Source of the DNA: Gemmatimonadota bacterium
GTDB lineage: Bacteria > Gemmatimonadota > Gemmatimonadetes > Gemmatimonadales > GWC2-71-9
Assembly: GCA_016180765.1 (NCBI GenBank)
Contig: JACPAP010000190.1
Location: 1 to 5,986 of the forward strand
Reading direction: 5' to 3'
Length of the DNA stretch: 5,986 nt
The notes under the pieces are model-generated. The model did no database searches. It was not told the DNA's origin and worked only from the letters and a program-made list of their open reading frames with translations. The position numbers and the translations under genes were made by a program. Of this stretch, positions 5,318-5,986 are shown one piece after another; the stretch's first letter is position 1; each line of letters opens with the position of its first letter.

Positions 5318-5986
5318 ATGGCACTGTTGAGAAACGCTACCGGGATCGGCTGGGTGGCGGTGGGCCTCACCGCCTTGGCCTGTCAGCGAGGCCCCACGCC
5401 CGAGCAGCTCGCGATCATGGCCCAAAAGGACAGCCTCATTCAGGAAGTGGCCGAGCAATCGCGCGTGCTGAGCGACATCAGCGCGGCGCTGGCCAAAGTG
5501 CAGGTCGAGGGCAAGCAGCTCGAGGTCAAGAGCGAGTCGCCCCGCACCGCCGCACGCGACAGCATCTTCGCTCGGATCGCCTACGTCACGGACCGGCTCA
5601 CGACCGCCGAGCGGCAGCTCCGGGACAGCCGGCGGCGGATCAGCAGCCTCACCAAGTTGTCCGACAGTCTCAAAGCGACCCTCGAGACCACCATCGCCAA
5701 TTACGAGAGCACCATCGCCAGCCAGAAAGTGACGCTCCAGGAACTGAACGATCAGGTGCAGAAGCTGGCGTTGGAGAACACCGCCCTGACGGTCGCCAAA
5801 GCCGCTCTCGAGGACACGGTGGGGTCGTTGAAGCAGGAGAACAGCACCGTTTACTACGTGGTGGGGACCAAGGACGAGCTCCTGGAGCGCGGCATCATCC
5901 AGGAAGAGGGCGGCTCTCGGGTCCTGTTCATCTTCGGCAAGGCCGGCAAGACGCTGGTGCCGGCGCGCGATCTCGAGCCGTCGCTG
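5318..5986 (+). CDS. Putative coiled-coil lipoprotein of unknown function (3' end beyond window)
   Basis: The frame is open for 223 codons to the right edge with no stop. ATG 5318 has AGGAG (5305-5309) 8 nt upstream. An earlier ATG at 5298 is in another frame and stops at 5330. The N-terminus has one basic residue (Arg5), a hydrophobic stretch (about 10-21) and Cys22 followed by polar residues, which resembles a lipoprotein signal. The lipobox ALAC is loose, however, with Ala rather than Leu at -3. Residues about 30-175 are rich in Glu, Gln, Lys, Arg, Ser and Leu with heptad-like spacing, for example LTTAERQLRDSRRRISSL and LQELNDQVQKLALEN, predicting a long alpha-helical coiled coil. After it, about 178-222 forms a compact segment: YYVVGTKDELLERGIIQEEGG, then RVLFIFGKAGKTLVP. 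I recall similar 'YYVxGTKxELxxKGII' tails on uncharacterised cell-envelope proteins of other phyla, but assign no function. It diverges from efp. Confidence 0.85.
   Translation, partial: MALLRNATGIGWVAVGLTALACQRGPTPEQLAIMAQKDSLIQEVAEQSRVLSDISAALAKVQVEGKQLEVKSESPRTAARDSIFARIAYVTDRLTTAERQLRDSRRRISSLTKLSDSLKATLETTIANYESTIASQKVTLQELNDQVQKLALENTALTVAKAALEDTVGSLKQENSTVYYVVGTKDELLERGIIQEEGGSRVLFIFGKAGKTLVPARDLEPSL

Overview
This is a GC-rich, densely coding bacterial segment with five protein genes and no RNA gene, insertion sequence, integrase or CRISPR array that I can see. Start codons, GC-heavy third positions and gene content all fit an ordinary chromosomal region. The content is a YncE-type propeller joined to a phosphoesterase, a YpdA-like flavoprotein, a PLP-dependent cysteine synthase, type 1 isopentenyl-diphosphate isomerase, an EF-P with an Asn tip, and a coiled-coil lipoprotein. 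Together these suggest a Gram-negative environmental phylum such as Gemmatimonadota or a relative. That placement is an inference from style and gene content, not a database match.

Layout. Positions 1-1869 (minus) hold the N-terminal 623 codons of an exported beta-propeller/phosphoesterase that runs off the left edge; its first blade carries a 72-bp in-frame tandem duplication. A gap of about 70 bp, probably a compact divergent promoter, separates it from a YpdA-family pyridine nucleotide-disulfide oxidoreductase (1939-2967, plus). That gene converges on and overlaps by 34 bp a minus-strand gene (2934-4559). The latter encodes a cysteine synthase-like domain continuous with a complete type 1 isopentenyl-diphosphate isomerase. 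Upstream of it on the same strand, 65 bp away, lies efp (4625-5182), so efp and the fusion gene probably form an operon. A divergent G-rich gap of 135 bp then leads to a plus-strand lipoprotein-like coiled-coil gene (5318 to the right edge, incomplete).

How the genes may work together. The cysteine synthase domain and the YpdA-like protein both point to low-molecular-weight thiol metabolism: making cysteine and reducing a thiol disulfide such as bacillithiol disulfide. EF-P and the isomerase are housekeeping (translation of proline runs; isoprenoid precursors). The propeller/phosphoesterase and the lipoprotein are envelope proteins.

Most worth a second look are the cysteine synthase-IDI fusion (or a one-base frameshift that mimics one), the silent-site pattern of the propeller duplication, the absence of the usual active-site Cys in the YpdA-like protein, and the Asn at the EF-P loop tip.
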